From positions 1 to 64,000 of the forward strand of contig CAIQWJ010000018.1 of NCBI GenBank assembly GCA_903875575.1: DNA of 64,000 bases, given 5' to 3'. Of the stretch, positions 26,682 through 35,797 are shown piece by piece; within the stretch, counting starts at the first letter, position 1, and each line of letters starts with the position of its first letter. The stretch is from an uncultured Acidobacteriia bacterium (GTDB taxonomy: Bacteria > Acidobacteriota > Terriglobia > Bryobacterales > Bryobacteraceae). The notes beneath the pieces are model-generated. The model ran no database searches, was not told where the DNA came from, and saw only the letters and a program-made list of their open reading frames with translations. A program made the translations under genes and the position numbers.

Positions 26682-27331
26682 TGAGTTCTCTGCTGATTTT
26701 CGATCTGGATGGAACGCTCATCGATTCGCGCCTGGATCTGGCGAATGCGGTGAATGCGACCCGCGCCGAAATGGGCAGGTCGCCGCTGGAACACAGTGTG
26801 GTGTTTTCGTATGTAGGGAATGGCGCTCCGGTTCTGATTCGCAAAGCGATGGGTCCGGAGGCGTCCGACGAAGAAGTGCAACGGGCGCTCGACTACTTCA
26901 TCCGTTACTATCACGACCACGCGGTAGACGAGACAGTGCTCTATCCGGGCGTGCGGGAGTCGCTTGACGAACTTTACGCGGCAGGAATGAAGCTCGCGGT
27001 TCTCACGAACAAGCCCATCCGGATCAGCGAGAAGATCATGGAGACGATGGGACTGACTCCGATGTTGTTCCGGATTTACGGCGGCAACAGCTTCGAGCAG
27101 AAGAAGCCGCATCCGGTGGGGATTGACGCACTGCGTGACGAGACAGGCATCGTGGCCCAGCAGACCTGGATGGTGGGCGACAGCATCGTGGACATGCAGA
27201 CTGCGCGTAATGCCGGGGTGAAGGCGTGCGGCGTTACGTACGGTTTTCAGCCGGAGACGCTGGCTGAGTGTCCGCCGGACTTGCTGGTGGACCGGATGGA
27301 AGATTTCGCGGCGCGCATTCTGGGGCGGTAG
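26681..27331 (+). CDS. gph: HAD-family phosphatase, phosphoglycolate phosphatase type
   Basis: 216 aa with HAD motifs in order: nucleophile FDLDGTLIDS, VLTNKP, lysine in QKKPHPVG and MVGDSIVDMQ. The helical cap between motifs I and II is of the Gph type. It would remove phosphate from 2-phosphoglycolate, for example that released in repair of oxidised DNA ends. GTG 26681 overlaps the preceding stop. Related HAD phosphatases with other substrates cannot be excluded. Confidence 0.85.
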   Translation: MSSLLIFDLDGTLIDSRLDLANAVNATRAEMGRSPLEHSVVFSYVGNGAPVLIRKAMGPEASDEEVQRALDYFIRYYHDHAVDETVLYPGVRESLDELYAAGMKLAVLTNKPIRISEKIMETMGLTPMLFRIYGGNSFEQKKPHPVGIDALRDETGIVAQQTWMVGDSIVDMQTARNAGVKACGVTYGFQPETLAECPPDLLVDRMEDFAARILGR

Positions 27332-27346
27332 CTGCCGAACCCGCGC

Positions 27347-29422
27347 TCAGCGGGCGGAGTACTTCTTCCAGATCTGCGTATCGGTCAGCATCTTGATGAA
27401 GAGGCCGCCAACGACGGAGCGCGCTTCGAAGCTCTGCTGTTTTCCGGTGATGGTGTCATACCAATCGGTTAACGGGACGCGCGACGTGGTTTCGTTCGCC
27501 CACAGATACGCGGGCGCGAGGATCTTGTCGAAGTCGGTGTTGTTGTCGGCCAAGGTTGCGGTCCAGACCAGCCAGTCGAGCTTGGTGTAGTCCTTGCGAT
27601 TGTCGAGCGGCAGGCCGTACTTGTTTTCTTTGGTCTCGTAGAAGGCGATTTCCTTCTTTACTACGTCGACCGGAAACAGATTGAGGCCGAGCAGTTTGTC
27701 CCAGACCAGATTGTATTTCTGGCTCCAGCTACCTTGCTGATCGAAGGCCAGACGGTAGTGATCGCCCTCGGCCGCGAGGGCGACCCACTTCTGCGCGAAG
27801 TCCCGAGCGGTTCTTCCATAGAGCGTAGCTTCGGCAGGGTGGCCCGTCATGCTCGCCAGTTGGCCGTAGGCCGCGAGGGCGAGGATAGCCTTGATGGACA
27901 GATTAGCGTTGTGGGCAAGATGGCCCGCGAAGTCATCGGTGGAAAGCTGGTTCTCAGGATCGAGGCCTTTGTCTTTGAGATACTCGGCCCACTTGGTGAG
28001 TTGTGGCCAGTACTTCTGCGCGTAGGCGGCGTTGCCTTCGATTTTGGCCAGCGCGGCCACCATGATGAGCATGTTGCCGCTCTCTTCCACGGGCATCTGG
28101 TTGGTTTCGGTGAGTTCGCCGCCGCCGTAAACCTGACCGTTGGCCTGCGGGTAGGTGCCCAGATCGTGGGGCGCGAAGGGCCACTTCCAGCGCGGCATGG
28201 CGGCGTATTCCATCACCGGCTGCAACTGCGCTTTGAGCAACGCCGGACTGAAGAGCATGGTGAAAGGCGAACTGGGATAGATGACGTCGACGGTGGCGAT
28301 GCAGCCGTTACTGTTGTTTTCTTTCGGGAAAAACATGGCGGTGCCTTCGGCGCTATCGGCGACCAATTTGTGAGCTGCCAACGTCTGGCGATAGGCGAGG
28401 ACGGCGAGTTGCGCGTATTTTTCACCGCCGACTTTACGCATGTCGGCCATCAGTTCGTTGTCGAAGGCGGTGCTGCGGGCGAGGAGAGAATCGTGATCTT
28501 TGCGGGCGCTGCGGAGGAGGTCGCTGGCTTCCGCGCCGTTGCGACGCCACCAGGGAAGCTCTCGACGCTGGAAGTATTCGATGGAGTACTGATCGTCATA
28601 GGCGAGCATCAGGGAACGGGAGACGGGTTGGGTGCTCACCTGACCGAGATTGACGCTGAAGGCCAGAACCATGGCTGGAATGCGACGGGCGGGCGAGACG
28701 ATGTGTTCGGAGAGATCGTCGGAATCGGGCAGTTTGCCGTCCTTGTTGAAGGCGGTGCGGGCAGCGGTGTGCGATATAGCAGCAGAGGTTACGCCGGTGG
28801 CGTTGTCGGCCTGGAGATAAAGGTAGCCCCAGTCGATCCGAAGGTCGTCACCGCGTTTGGCGAGGATTGGCTGTTCGCGGGAACCCATCCGGAGGACGGG
28901 TTGGCCATCGAGCATAAAGCGCGTCCAGGAAACCTGCTGGTCTGAGGTATTGACGGTGAGATCGGCGTTGGCGTCGAGGTAGAGTTCCACCTGATGTGGG
29001 GTCGCGTCAGTGGAGGAGACCTTCCAATCGAGGTAGGTGACGGGGCGCGAGAGGATGTCGAGATCGTCCGGGAGCGAGGGCGTGAGGAAGGTGAGTTCGA
29101 GCCGAACCCCCGCGCCGGCGAAGGTGTAGATGGTGCGGGTGGGCAGGACCTGCACGCTGGTTTGCGCGAGCGGCGTGGTGCCGTTCTCGCGACCCATCAC
29201 CTGCCATGACTTGCCATCGACGCGGAGGGCTGCGGTGAGGGAGTTGGGTTTGCCGGTCCAGTGTTTGGTGCCTTCGTCGTTCAGGTGATCGGCCATGGAC
29301 CAGATGCTGAAGTAGGGGTCGTGTGCGACGAGCGGCACGGCGGGCGGCCGCATGGGGGCCGGTTGTTGGGCGAAGGCGGAGATGGTGAAGGCGGCGAGCG
29401 AGGCCAGTCGGAGCAGTTTCAT
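27347..29422 (-). CDS. Secreted glutaminase-like protein (DUF4965/DUF5127/DUF1793)
   Basis: 691 aa with signal peptide MKLLRLASLAAFTISAFAQ. The opening RPPAVPLVAHDPYFSIWS and the later IATVDVIYPSSPFTMLFSPAL and EESGNMLIMVAALA are typical of the fungal-type glutaminase A family, which has a beta-sandwich followed by an alpha-helical toroid domain. Its enzymatic assignment is from fungal relatives; activity here is inferred. It converges on gph with only 15 nt between. Confidence 0.85.
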   Translation of the reverse strand: MKLLRLASLAAFTISAFAQQPAPMRPPAVPLVAHDPYFSIWSMADHLNDEGTKHWTGKPNSLTAALRVDGKSWQVMGRENGTTPLAQTSVQVLPTRTIYTFAGAGVRLELTFLTPSLPDDLDILSRPVTYLDWKVSSTDATPHQVELYLDANADLTVNTSDQQVSWTRFMLDGQPVLRMGSREQPILAKRGDDLRIDWGYLYLQADNATGVTSAAISHTAARTAFNKDGKLPDSDDLSEHIVSPARRIPAMVLAFSVNLGQVSTQPVSRSLMLAYDDQYSIEYFQRRELPWWRRNGAEASDLLRSARKDHDSLLARSTAFDNELMADMRKVGGEKYAQLAVLAYRQTLAAHKLVADSAEGTAMFFPKENNSNGCIATVDVIYPSSPFTMLFSPALLKAQLQPVMEYAAMPRWKWPFAPHDLGTYPQANGQVYGGGELTETNQMPVEESGNMLIMVAALAKIEGNAAYAQKYWPQLTKWAEYLKDKGLDPENQLSTDDFAGHLAHNANLSIKAILALAAYGQLASMTGHPAEATLYGRTARDFAQKWVALAAEGDHYRLAFDQQGSWSQKYNLVWDKLLGLNLFPVDVVKKEIAFYETKENKYGLPLDNRKDYTKLDWLVWTATLADNNTDFDKILAPAYLWANETTSRVPLTDWYDTITGKQQSFEARSVVGGLFIKMLTDTQIWKKYSAR

Positions 29423-29450
29423 GTAACTGGTAGCTTATCGCAGGCGGGCC

Positions 29451-29942
29451 TTGCAATGGCACCCGGTTGATGTCGTTCGTCGATCGGACTTGTGGTATGG
29501 TCACACCAAGGACCGGAGTTCAGTTGGCAAACATTTGGATGGTACGAGTTTCAACGATGTAGTCACGTTCAGGCGCACGGTTGGTGACAAGGGTTTTGAA
29601 GGAACGTGGGTGTCCACCGAGGCCAAAGTGTCATGGCTGGATGTCGTGATTGCGGACAACGGCGCTGTGGGCATCACGCTGACTGTGCCGGGTGAACAGG
29701 TGAAGATTGTGCTCACCTTCGATGGCAAGGATGCTCCGGTGAATGGGCCCAGGATTCCTCCGGGGATGACGACTTCCACGAAAGTATCAGGCCCACGGAA
29801 GCTGGAGGTGACGACGAAGCTGGGTGGCAAAGTGCTGGACACGGAAACCTGGGAGATTTCAGCGGACGGGCAGACTTTTACTTATACCGAAAAGGATGCG
29901 GGTGAGGAAAAGGCGACGGTTCAGGTTTACGACAAGAAGTAA
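29451..29942 (+). CDS. Small beta-rich protein, probably lacking its N-terminus
   Basis: Not confidently assigned. The core (FEGTWVSTEAKVS, ITLTVPGEQVKIVLTFDGKD, ETWEISADGQTFTYTEKDAG) resembles a small secreted acidobacterial family with a lipocalin-like beta sheet, which normally starts with a signal peptide and GTWKLN. Neither is present. Candidate starts are ATG 29451 and TTG 29535, neither with a convincing ribosome site. It may be a 5'-truncated remnant. A possible extended -10 (tggtatggt) lies at about 29493-29501. Confidence 0.55.
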   Translation: MQWHPVDVVRRSDLWYGHTKDRSSVGKHLDGTSFNDVVTFRRTVGDKGFEGTWVSTEAKVSWLDVVIADNGAVGITLTVPGEQVKIVLTFDGKDAPVNGPRIPPGMTTSTKVSGPRKLEVTTKLGGKVLDTETWEISADGQTFTYTEKDAGEEKATVQVYDKK

Positions 29943-29993
29943 GGTCGGCTGGTTGCATGGCCGCTGGGCCTGTCCGCAATCGCCATTGTAAAG

Positions 29994-30062
29994 AAATGTA
30001 TAGACATTTGCCCAATTGGGTGTATCATCAAGCCAGATGGTTTTGTAAGCGCAACTTTACAA
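29994..30062. promoter_or_regulatory. Cluster of three palindromes before the TonB/thioredoxin fusion gene
   Basis: Three inverted repeats occur in 69 bp: aaatgt-atag-acattt (29994-30009), cccaattggg (30011-30020) and ttgtaa...ttacaa (30043-30062), the last ending directly at the start codon. This density suggests operators for one or more dimeric repressors; BlaI/MecI-type sites are similarly AT-rich palindromes. No regulator gene lies next to it. Confidence 0.5.
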
Positions 30063-31562
30063 ATGAAACTGGCGGCCTTACTCGCGGCGTTTGCCGGGAT
30101 GTGCTGGGGGCAAACTCACCCCGGCATAGATCCTGAAGCCGAAAAACTGTATCGCCGGGCCTCGGTCGCGCTGCATCAACTTCCTGCCTATGAAATGGAC
30201 GTGGAAACGACGCTGATTAAGCCACGTGGGGTGCCGGGCGAGGGTTTTCACATTCTGGCGAAGATCGCGGCGCGTCAGCCGGACCACATCCTGATTTCGG
30301 GCAGCACGCCGTTCTTTGGCGAGTCTACTGTGTATTCCGACGGTCACAGCAGTCTTTTCTGGCAGGAATCGACCAACCAGTTCGCGAAGATTGACGCTGC
30401 AATTCCTGCGCGTCTGCTGATGCACCTGACGAATCTTACGCCGGAAGCCGAGCCGGTGGAGCAGACGCTGATCTCGGCCAAGGTTCTTCGCAGCGAAGAA
30501 ATCGATCTTGACGGTGAGCGGTTTGACTGCAGGGTTATTGAGGTGGTTACGGCGGGCAGAGAAGGCGTCCAGGGCGACCCGACTCCCCGCACTCTGTGGA
30601 TCGATACGAAGACGGGTGTTGCGCTGCGGCAGCAGACTGACGTGGTGCCTCCGCTGTTCGACAAGGAGATTCCGGCCCGCATCGAGGTGACCCGCTTCCA
30701 CACGGGAGCTTACGTCGATAACGGCGACTTTTCTTTCATCGTGCCGGCCGATGCCACAGAGGTGGACTGGAAGATGCTGGATATGGCGATGACGAACCGC
30801 ATGTTGGTGGGGCGTGAAGTGCCGCCGCTGCATCTGGTCACGTCGGACGGTCATCCGCTGGACCTGACGAAGTTACGCGGCAAGCCTGTGCTGCTGCACT
30901 TCCAGGCTGCGTGGTGCAAACCCTGTGAGGAGAGCACCGCAACGCTGGACAGCGTGGCGAAAGTGATGGGCCCGGATGTCAGGATTCTACAGGTGGATGT
31001 GGATGAAACCCCGGAGGGTGTTCGCGGTGGCGCTGCCAGGACTACGGCATCCCGTCACCCCGTGGCTGTCGTTTCCGCGGACGATCTGGAAGCACTGGGT
31101 TTACGGGCGTGGCCGGCGAATCTGTTGATCAGCCGCGAGGGTAAGATCCTGAGTTTTGACGCGGGCAGGGCTTCCGAGGCCGCGCTGCTGGCACTATTGC
31201 GGAATGCCGTGTTAACTACCGCTGCTCCACCGCCACTGACCTGGGGTGCGCTGGAGCCACACCACGCTTCGCGCGGGTTTAACAAGAAAGACGAGTTGAC
31301 TCCGCCGGAACTGGTTTACAAAGTTGACGCGGGCTATACACCGGAAGCCCAGAAGGCGAAGATCTCCGGTACAGTGATGCTGGCGATTCTGGTGGGCACC
31401 GACGGTCTGGTGAGCGATATCCACGTGCTGGAGAGACTGGAGCCGAGTCTGGAAGCGCGTGCGATAACCGCAGTCAGTAAATGGCGTTTCAAGCCGGCGA
31501 TGCGCGGCACGACTGCCGTAGCGTTTCGAGCCCGCGCCGGCGTCAGTTTCAGCCAGCAATAG
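30063..31562 (+). CDS. LolA-like/thioredoxin/TonB C-terminal fusion protein
   Basis: 499 aa with signal peptide to about residue 16 (AGMCWGQ). Residues about 20-240 look like a LolA/LppX-type or DUF2092 lipoprotein-sensor sheet. Residues about 250-375 are a TlpA-like thioredoxin fold with AAWCKPC (C285, C288). Residues about 415-495 are a TonB C-terminal domain (KISGTVMLAILVGTDG, AITAVSKWRFKPA). Together these suggest a periplasmic thiol-disulfide protein that also contacts an outer-membrane partner. The individual folds are recognised by pattern; their joint role is unknown. Confidence 0.82.
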   Translation: MKLAALLAAFAGMCWGQTHPGIDPEAEKLYRRASVALHQLPAYEMDVETTLIKPRGVPGEGFHILAKIAARQPDHILISGSTPFFGESTVYSDGHSSLFWQESTNQFAKIDAAIPARLLMHLTNLTPEAEPVEQTLISAKVLRSEEIDLDGERFDCRVIEVVTAGREGVQGDPTPRTLWIDTKTGVALRQQTDVVPPLFDKEIPARIEVTRFHTGAYVDNGDFSFIVPADATEVDWKMLDMAMTNRMLVGREVPPLHLVTSDGHPLDLTKLRGKPVLLHFQAAWCKPCEESTATLDSVAKVMGPDVRILQVDVDETPEGVRGGAARTTASRHPVAVVSADDLEALGLRAWPANLLISREGKILSFDAGRASEAALLALLRNAVLTTAAPPPLTWGALEPHHASRGFNKKDELTPPELVYKVDAGYTPEAQKAKISGTVMLAILVGTDGLVSDIHVLERLEPSLEARAITAVSKWRFKPAMRGTTAVAFRARAGVSFSQQ

Positions 31563-31568
31563 GTACTC

Positions 31569-32612
31569 TTACAGATTTCGTTTCAGGAACGAAATCACCT
31601 GATATCCCAACACAAATTTGAACGGCGATTCGCCAAGTGTGTAATGTCCGCAGGGCATGACGACGACTTTGTGATCGGCGCCGCTCTTGCCGATTCTACC
31701 GACGATGTCGCGGGAAAACTGCGGCGGGAAGGTGGTGTCGTAGGTGGCGTAGAGGAAGAACGAACGCTTGTTCATTGCGGCGAAGCGATCGATGTGGTGA
31801 ACGGGGCTGAGGCAATCCCAGACAGCTCGCAGGCGCTCCAGCGTGATTTGGTCTTCGATGCCCTGCCGGATGTGCTTTGTTGACAGGCCGGTCCAGACCA
31901 CATCGGCAAAGTGCGTGGAGCAGTGGTTGAAGACGTTGACCTTGATGCGGTCGTCATGGGCGCTGGTCAGGAAACCGTAGCAGGAGCCGAGGCTGGTGCC
32001 GACCAGGCCCAGATCTTCGTAACCCTGTTGCTGGAGCCAGTCGTAACAGGAGCGAACATCGATGACGGACTGGCGGGTAGCGTCGATGGTGCGGGCTACG
32101 TTGGCGGAGACGGCGTAATCGGCACGGGTCAATTCGCCCGGCATGCGGTTATCGTGATAAGGCAGGCTAAGGCGGAGCACCGATATGCCGAACTCGGCGA
32201 TGGCTTCGCAGAGCGCGACATGCTGGCCTGGGCTGGAGTTCCAGTGAGGAAGCAGGACGACGGCTTTGTTGCCGCGCTTCCAGCGGGGTTTGGCTGGGAA
32301 GAACCGGGCTTCCACGGTGTTGTTTTCCGCGTAGGGGGTATCCACAGGCGAGGTGAAACGCAGGGTTCCGGCTTCCAGGCGGAAGTCTCGGGGTGGAGCG
32401 TAGGCGAAGAACTCGGGGCTGCGCTCAATCGCGATCTGGTTGAATTCCCGGAGTCGGCTTTCGATGTCGGCTGCCGAGGTCTTGAAGGGCCAGTTTTGCA
32501 TCCACTCCGGACCCCAGTCGAACGGGCGCACCACACGGTCGGTAGACCTTGTGGCGAGGGCGTATTCCCACGCGTCCATGCGTTTCTCGTACCATTGCTT
32601 GACTAATTCCAT
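31569..32612 (-). CDS. Alpha/beta hydrolase, ABHD18-like
   Basis: About 347 residues. Nucleophile elbow GTSLGS, an oxyanion segment VVLLPHWNSSPGQH and a late histidine in VVMPCGHYTLGE complete a serine hydrolase triad. The N-terminal half is a long non-catalytic region (MELVKQWYEKRMDAWEYALA) resembling ABHD18 proteins. No signal peptide. I chose ATG 32612; the frame remains open to 32825, across the divergent sigma gene, which is unlikely. Substrate unknown. Confidence 0.8.
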   Translation of the reverse strand: MELVKQWYEKRMDAWEYALATRSTDRVVRPFDWGPEWMQNWPFKTSAADIESRLREFNQIAIERSPEFFAYAPPRDFRLEAGTLRFTSPVDTPYAENNTVEARFFPAKPRWKRGNKAVVLLPHWNSSPGQHVALCEAIAEFGISVLRLSLPYHDNRMPGELTRADYAVSANVARTIDATRQSVIDVRSCYDWLQQQGYEDLGLVGTSLGSCYGFLTSAHDDRIKVNVFNHCSTHFADVVWTGLSTKHIRQGIEDQITLERLRAVWDCLSPVHHIDRFAAMNKRSFFLYATYDTTFPPQFSRDIVGRIGKSGADHKVVVMPCGHYTLGESPFKFVLGYQVISFLKRNL

Positions 32613-32730
32613 GGGGCTGAAATTCCAGGTTAACAGAGTGGGGGTTGTTGGCGGGGTGGCAGCCAAACGAATGCTCGTCGAATTTCGGAACTTTCCGGCC
32701 CCGACGCACGCAATAGACACAGACGCGGAC

Positions 32731-33318
32731 ATGTTGGTTTTCGAGCGGGCGGTCAAAACCGGAGTGACGGACCGGGATGGGGAGTTACTGAAGCGTTTCG
32801 CTGCCGGGGATCGCGATGCGTTCACGCTGGTTTACCGGGAGCAGCAGGCCGCCGTTTATCGGTTTGCGCTGCACATGACCGGAGACGCGGGGAAGGCTAT
32901 CGAGATTACGCAGGATGTGTTTGTGTGGCTGATCCATCATGCGGGCGCGTTTGATCCGGCGCGGGGTGCTTTGGGGGCTTTTCTGGTGGGTGTGGCGCGT
33001 AAGTTTCTGCAGCGGCGGCGTGGAGAGGAATTGCGGTGGTCGCCGCTTGACGAGAAAACGCTGGTTTCATCGGGGGGCGACGAACCAGAGGGCGATTCCG
33101 ATGCCCTGATGCTGCGGCGGGCCATTGCGCGGTTACCGGAAAGGTATCGCGAGGTGGTGGTGTTGTGCGATCTGGAAGACAAGAGTTATGAAGAAGCGGC
33201 GGTTTCGCTGGATTGCGCGGTGGGGACTGTACGCTCACGTTTGCATCGGGCGAGAGCGTTGCTGGCGCGAAAGCTGGAAGAGCAGGGAATGAGGAGGAAT
33301 GAAAAATGTCCGGTGTGA
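32731..33318 (+). CDS. ECF RNA polymerase sigma factor
   Basis: 195 aa with region 2 (AGDRDAFTLVYREQQAAVYRF, ITQDVFVWLI) and region 4 (RLPERYREVVVLCDLEDKSY, VGTVRSRLHRARALL). It overlaps the following anti-sigma gene by 13 nt, which supports a cognate pair. Start at ATG 32731 leaves a 118-bp divergent promoter region. Likely targets include its own operon, with two secreted proteins downstream. Confidence 0.92.
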   Translation: MLVFERAVKTGVTDRDGELLKRFAAGDRDAFTLVYREQQAAVYRFALHMTGDAGKAIEITQDVFVWLIHHAGAFDPARGALGAFLVGVARKFLQRRRGEELRWSPLDEKTLVSSGGDEPEGDSDALMLRRAIARLPERYREVVVLCDLEDKSYEEAAVSLDCAVGTVRSRLHRARALLARKLEEQGMRRNEKCPV

Positions 33319-33983
33319 AGTGCCGGGAAGTCCCGGAAAGACTGGTCGACTTTGCGCGGGGTCGCGGGTTGAGCGGGGCGGAGCGCGCGGAGTTGGACGC
33401 GCATCTGGCGTCATGTGAAGGTTGCCGGTTGGCGTTGCGGCGGCAGGTACGGTTGACTACGGCTATGAACGCGATGGTGGCGGAGACTGCCCGGGCCGAG
33501 GTGCCGGGCGGAGTGGAACGGGTTTTGCAGGCGGAGTTCGCCGCCGCGCATCGACCGCGTCGAGTGAGCTTTGGGTATGCGGTGGTGGGTGGCGCGATGG
33601 CCGCGATGCTGGCGTTGGTTTGGTTCGTGGGGAATCGACCGACAGTTCAGGTGAGACCGCATGCTCCCGTGGAGGCAACGGCGGTGCCGGTTCCGCCGAC
33701 GGAAACGGTGGCAGTTGCGAGAACGGTGAGGCCGGTTGTTCGTCGCAGGGTCACAAAGGAGAAGCCCGCGCAGGAACAGCCGTTCGTGGCAATTCCTTAC
33801 ACGATGCCGCTCGATCCTTATGAACGAGCGGACGTGATGCGGGTGGATCTGCCGGTGACGGCGTTGATCGCGGCGGGTTTTTCGACCAGCATGATGGATC
33901 CGGGTGCGACGGCGAGGGCGGATGTTCTGGTGGGGCAGGATGGGCGGGCTCGGGCGATAAGGTTGGTTTCGATTTTGAATTGA
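33306..33983 (+). CDS. Membrane anti-sigma factor with zinc finger
   Basis: 225 aa. An N-terminal zf-HC2 motif (HLASCEGC with an upstream Cys at residue 6) would bind the ECF factor encoded just before it; one membrane helix spans about residues 93-111 (AVVGGAMAAMLALVWFVG). A Pro/Val/Arg-rich stalk and a short periplasmic end (VLVGQDGRARAIRLV) follow. The end resembles the last strands of a TonB C-terminal sheet. Confidence 0.85.
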   Translation: MSGVKCREVPERLVDFARGRGLSGAERAELDAHLASCEGCRLALRRQVRLTTAMNAMVAETARAEVPGGVERVLQAEFAAAHRPRRVSFGYAVVGGAMAAMLALVWFVGNRPTVQVRPHAPVEATAVPVPPTETVAVARTVRPVVRRRVTKEKPAQEQPFVAIPYTMPLDPYERADVMRVDLPVTALIAAGFSTSMMDPGATARADVLVGQDGRARAIRLVSILN

Positions 33984-34000
33984 GCGAGGGCTTTAAGGAT

Positions 34001-35035
34001 ATGAATAAACAGATCTCACGGATTGTGGCAGGTGCAGTCTTCAGTCTTGTGGCCCTGCAGGGGCAGACTACCCTGCGGTACCAGTTGGCAGGAGCTCCGG
34101 CGATTGGCATTGAGGGCTTCAGTAGCCAGGTGATTGTGGGGAAGCCGTTTTCGGCGACGGAGGAGCGGCATTCACTCCAGGTGCTCGGTGATGGGACACG
34201 AATTGAGACGAACGACTCGAATCGGTTATTTCGCGATGATCAGGGGCGAACGCGCGTCGAGAGGGCAGGGGGCACCGTGACGATCTTTGATCCGATGGCG
34301 GGCTTCCGCGCGGAATTGCACCCGGAGACGAGGACGGCGAGTCGAATGACTCTTGCCTTTAGTAAGCTGGAGAACGTCCAGAGAGATGAGGCACGAATTC
34401 AGGCGCTTCGAGCCAGGATTCAGATAACGCAGTCTCCAAGTGAAGCCGCGCAGTATAGGGATGAGGTAGCCGACCTCGAGAAGGGGATAGCCGAGAGAAC
34501 GGCGTCCAACCTGTCTCTGGCAGTCAACGGAGCATCGCTCGCCGCGCAGGGGGGGCCGACGCGGACTTTCTACTTCGCGGGGGCGAACCCGACCGGGGGT
34601 GCCGGGGGCGGACAGGGTGCCGTCACGCTGGGACCCAATGGGCCCTTTCGGCTGACTACACCTGCGGGAGGATCGCTTCTGCCGTTGACCGAACTGCGTG
34701 TAGAGCCAGGGGACAACGGTTCTATCGAAAACCTGCCCGAGCAACTGATCAACGGCACCATGGCGAAGGGTACGCGCACGACCGAGACGATTCCAATCGG
34801 AAAGGTCGGCAATGATCGCCCCATTAGTGTGGTGAACGAACGGTGGTTTTCCTCCGATCTTCAGATGGTTGTCAAGAGCACGAGTTCGGATCCACGTTTC
34901 GGCGATACGAACTATCAGCTCACGAATGTCATGCAGGCACCTCCAGATCCGTCTCTGTTCAAGATTCCCTTCGATTACACGACTACGGCCGACCTCAGGA
35001 GCCTGCCGACTGTCGCGGTGCCGGCGCGGAAGTAA
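34001..35035 (+). CDS. Secreted protein of unknown function in the ECF operon
   Basis: About 344 residues with signal peptide MNKQISRIVAGAVFSLVALQ. It contains a Glu/Arg-rich coiled segment around residues 110-165 and a Gly/Pro-rich centre. The C-terminal segment (VVKSTSSDPRFGDTNYQLTNV, PDPSLFKIP) is conserved in many acidobacterial secreted proteins. ATG 34001 has gcgaggg 10 nt upstream. It starts 17 nt after the anti-sigma stop. Function unknown. Confidence 0.75.
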   Translation: MNKQISRIVAGAVFSLVALQGQTTLRYQLAGAPAIGIEGFSSQVIVGKPFSATEERHSLQVLGDGTRIETNDSNRLFRDDQGRTRVERAGGTVTIFDPMAGFRAELHPETRTASRMTLAFSKLENVQRDEARIQALRARIQITQSPSEAAQYRDEVADLEKGIAERTASNLSLAVNGASLAAQGGPTRTFYFAGANPTGGAGGGQGAVTLGPNGPFRLTTPAGGSLLPLTELRVEPGDNGSIENLPEQLINGTMAKGTRTTETIPIGKVGNDRPISVVNERWFSSDLQMVVKSTSSDPRFGDTNYQLTNVMQAPPDPSLFKIPFDYTTTADLRSLPTVAVPARK

Positions 35036-35038
35036 ACT

Positions 35039-35797
35039 ATGTTTACTATGCGTGGAATGACAATTCTGTTTGGAGCGCTTCTAACGGCGAGTGCTGCATT
35101 GGCGGCGGCACCGCCCGCTTTTGAGGCTGCAACCGTGAAGCCTGCCGATCCTTCTGAGACAGGTCCGGGCGACGTCGTGCGGAACATGGACGCGACGCCT
35201 GGCCACTTCGCCATGCGCAACGTACCGCTCCGATATTGCCTCGAATGGGCGTACGATTTGAAAGATTACCAGGTTTACGGTCCCGACTGGATTGTTTCGG
35301 AAAACCGTTACGACATCGTCGCGATCGCGCCGGGCAAGTCCGATAACGAAATGCGGGAGATGCTTCAAACGCTGCTCACGGAGCGGTTTCAGATGAAGCT
35401 GCACAAGGAGACGAAGAATCTGGATATCTACGCGCTCCTGCCGGGTAAGGGCGTCCCAAAGGTGGTGGAGGCACGTGCCGACGAAACGACTGGTCTCGCG
35501 GCTGGTGCCGCCGCGGGCAGCGTGAAGTTCACGAAACAGCCGATATCGCGTTTGACCTTCATGCTGACGCGACGGATGGATAAACCGGTGATCGACATGA
35601 CTGGCTTGAAGGCGCTCTACGACTTCACTCTGGATACCTCTGGACTCGGCTTCAACGGAAATCCGCCGCAGGATCTTTCGGCGCCGTCGATCTTCACGAC
35701 TGTTCAGGAGAATCTGGGGCTGCGGCTGGCCGCGCAGAAAGCTCCGATCGACGTGTTGGTTGTCGATCATGCGGAGAAAGTCCCCACCGCGAACTGA
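35039..35797 (+). CDS. TIGR03435 family secreted protein
   Basis: 252 aa. Signal peptide (MTILFGALLTASAALA), then FEAATVKPAD, LQTLLTERFQMKLHKETKN and VQENLGLRLAAQKAPIDVLVVDHAEKVP, the standard TIGR03435 layout. It follows the previous gene by 3 nt, so it is the last gene of the ECF sigma operon and a probable member of that regulon. Its stop abuts the stop of the convergent sigma-factor gene. Confidence 0.88.
   Translation: MFTMRGMTILFGALLTASAALAAAPPAFEAATVKPADPSETGPGDVVRNMDATPGHFAMRNVPLRYCLEWAYDLKDYQVYGPDWIVSENRYDIVAIAPGKSDNEMREMLQTLLTERFQMKLHKETKNLDIYALLPGKGVPKVVEARADETTGLAAGAAAGSVKFTKQPISRLTFMLTRRMDKPVIDMTGLKALYDFTLDTSGLGFNGNPPQDLSAPSIFTTVQENLGLRLAAQKAPIDVLVVDHAEKVPTAN

Noticed and set aside
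27734-28945. Long open frame antisense to the glutaminase-like gene
   Set aside because: It mirrors a well-supported gene on the other strand, has no recognisable domain and shows the Gly/Val/Glu-rich composition typical of antisense frames in GC-rich DNA. The same applies to antisense frames at 12955-13929, 19461-20522, 20219-21736 and 60113-61132.
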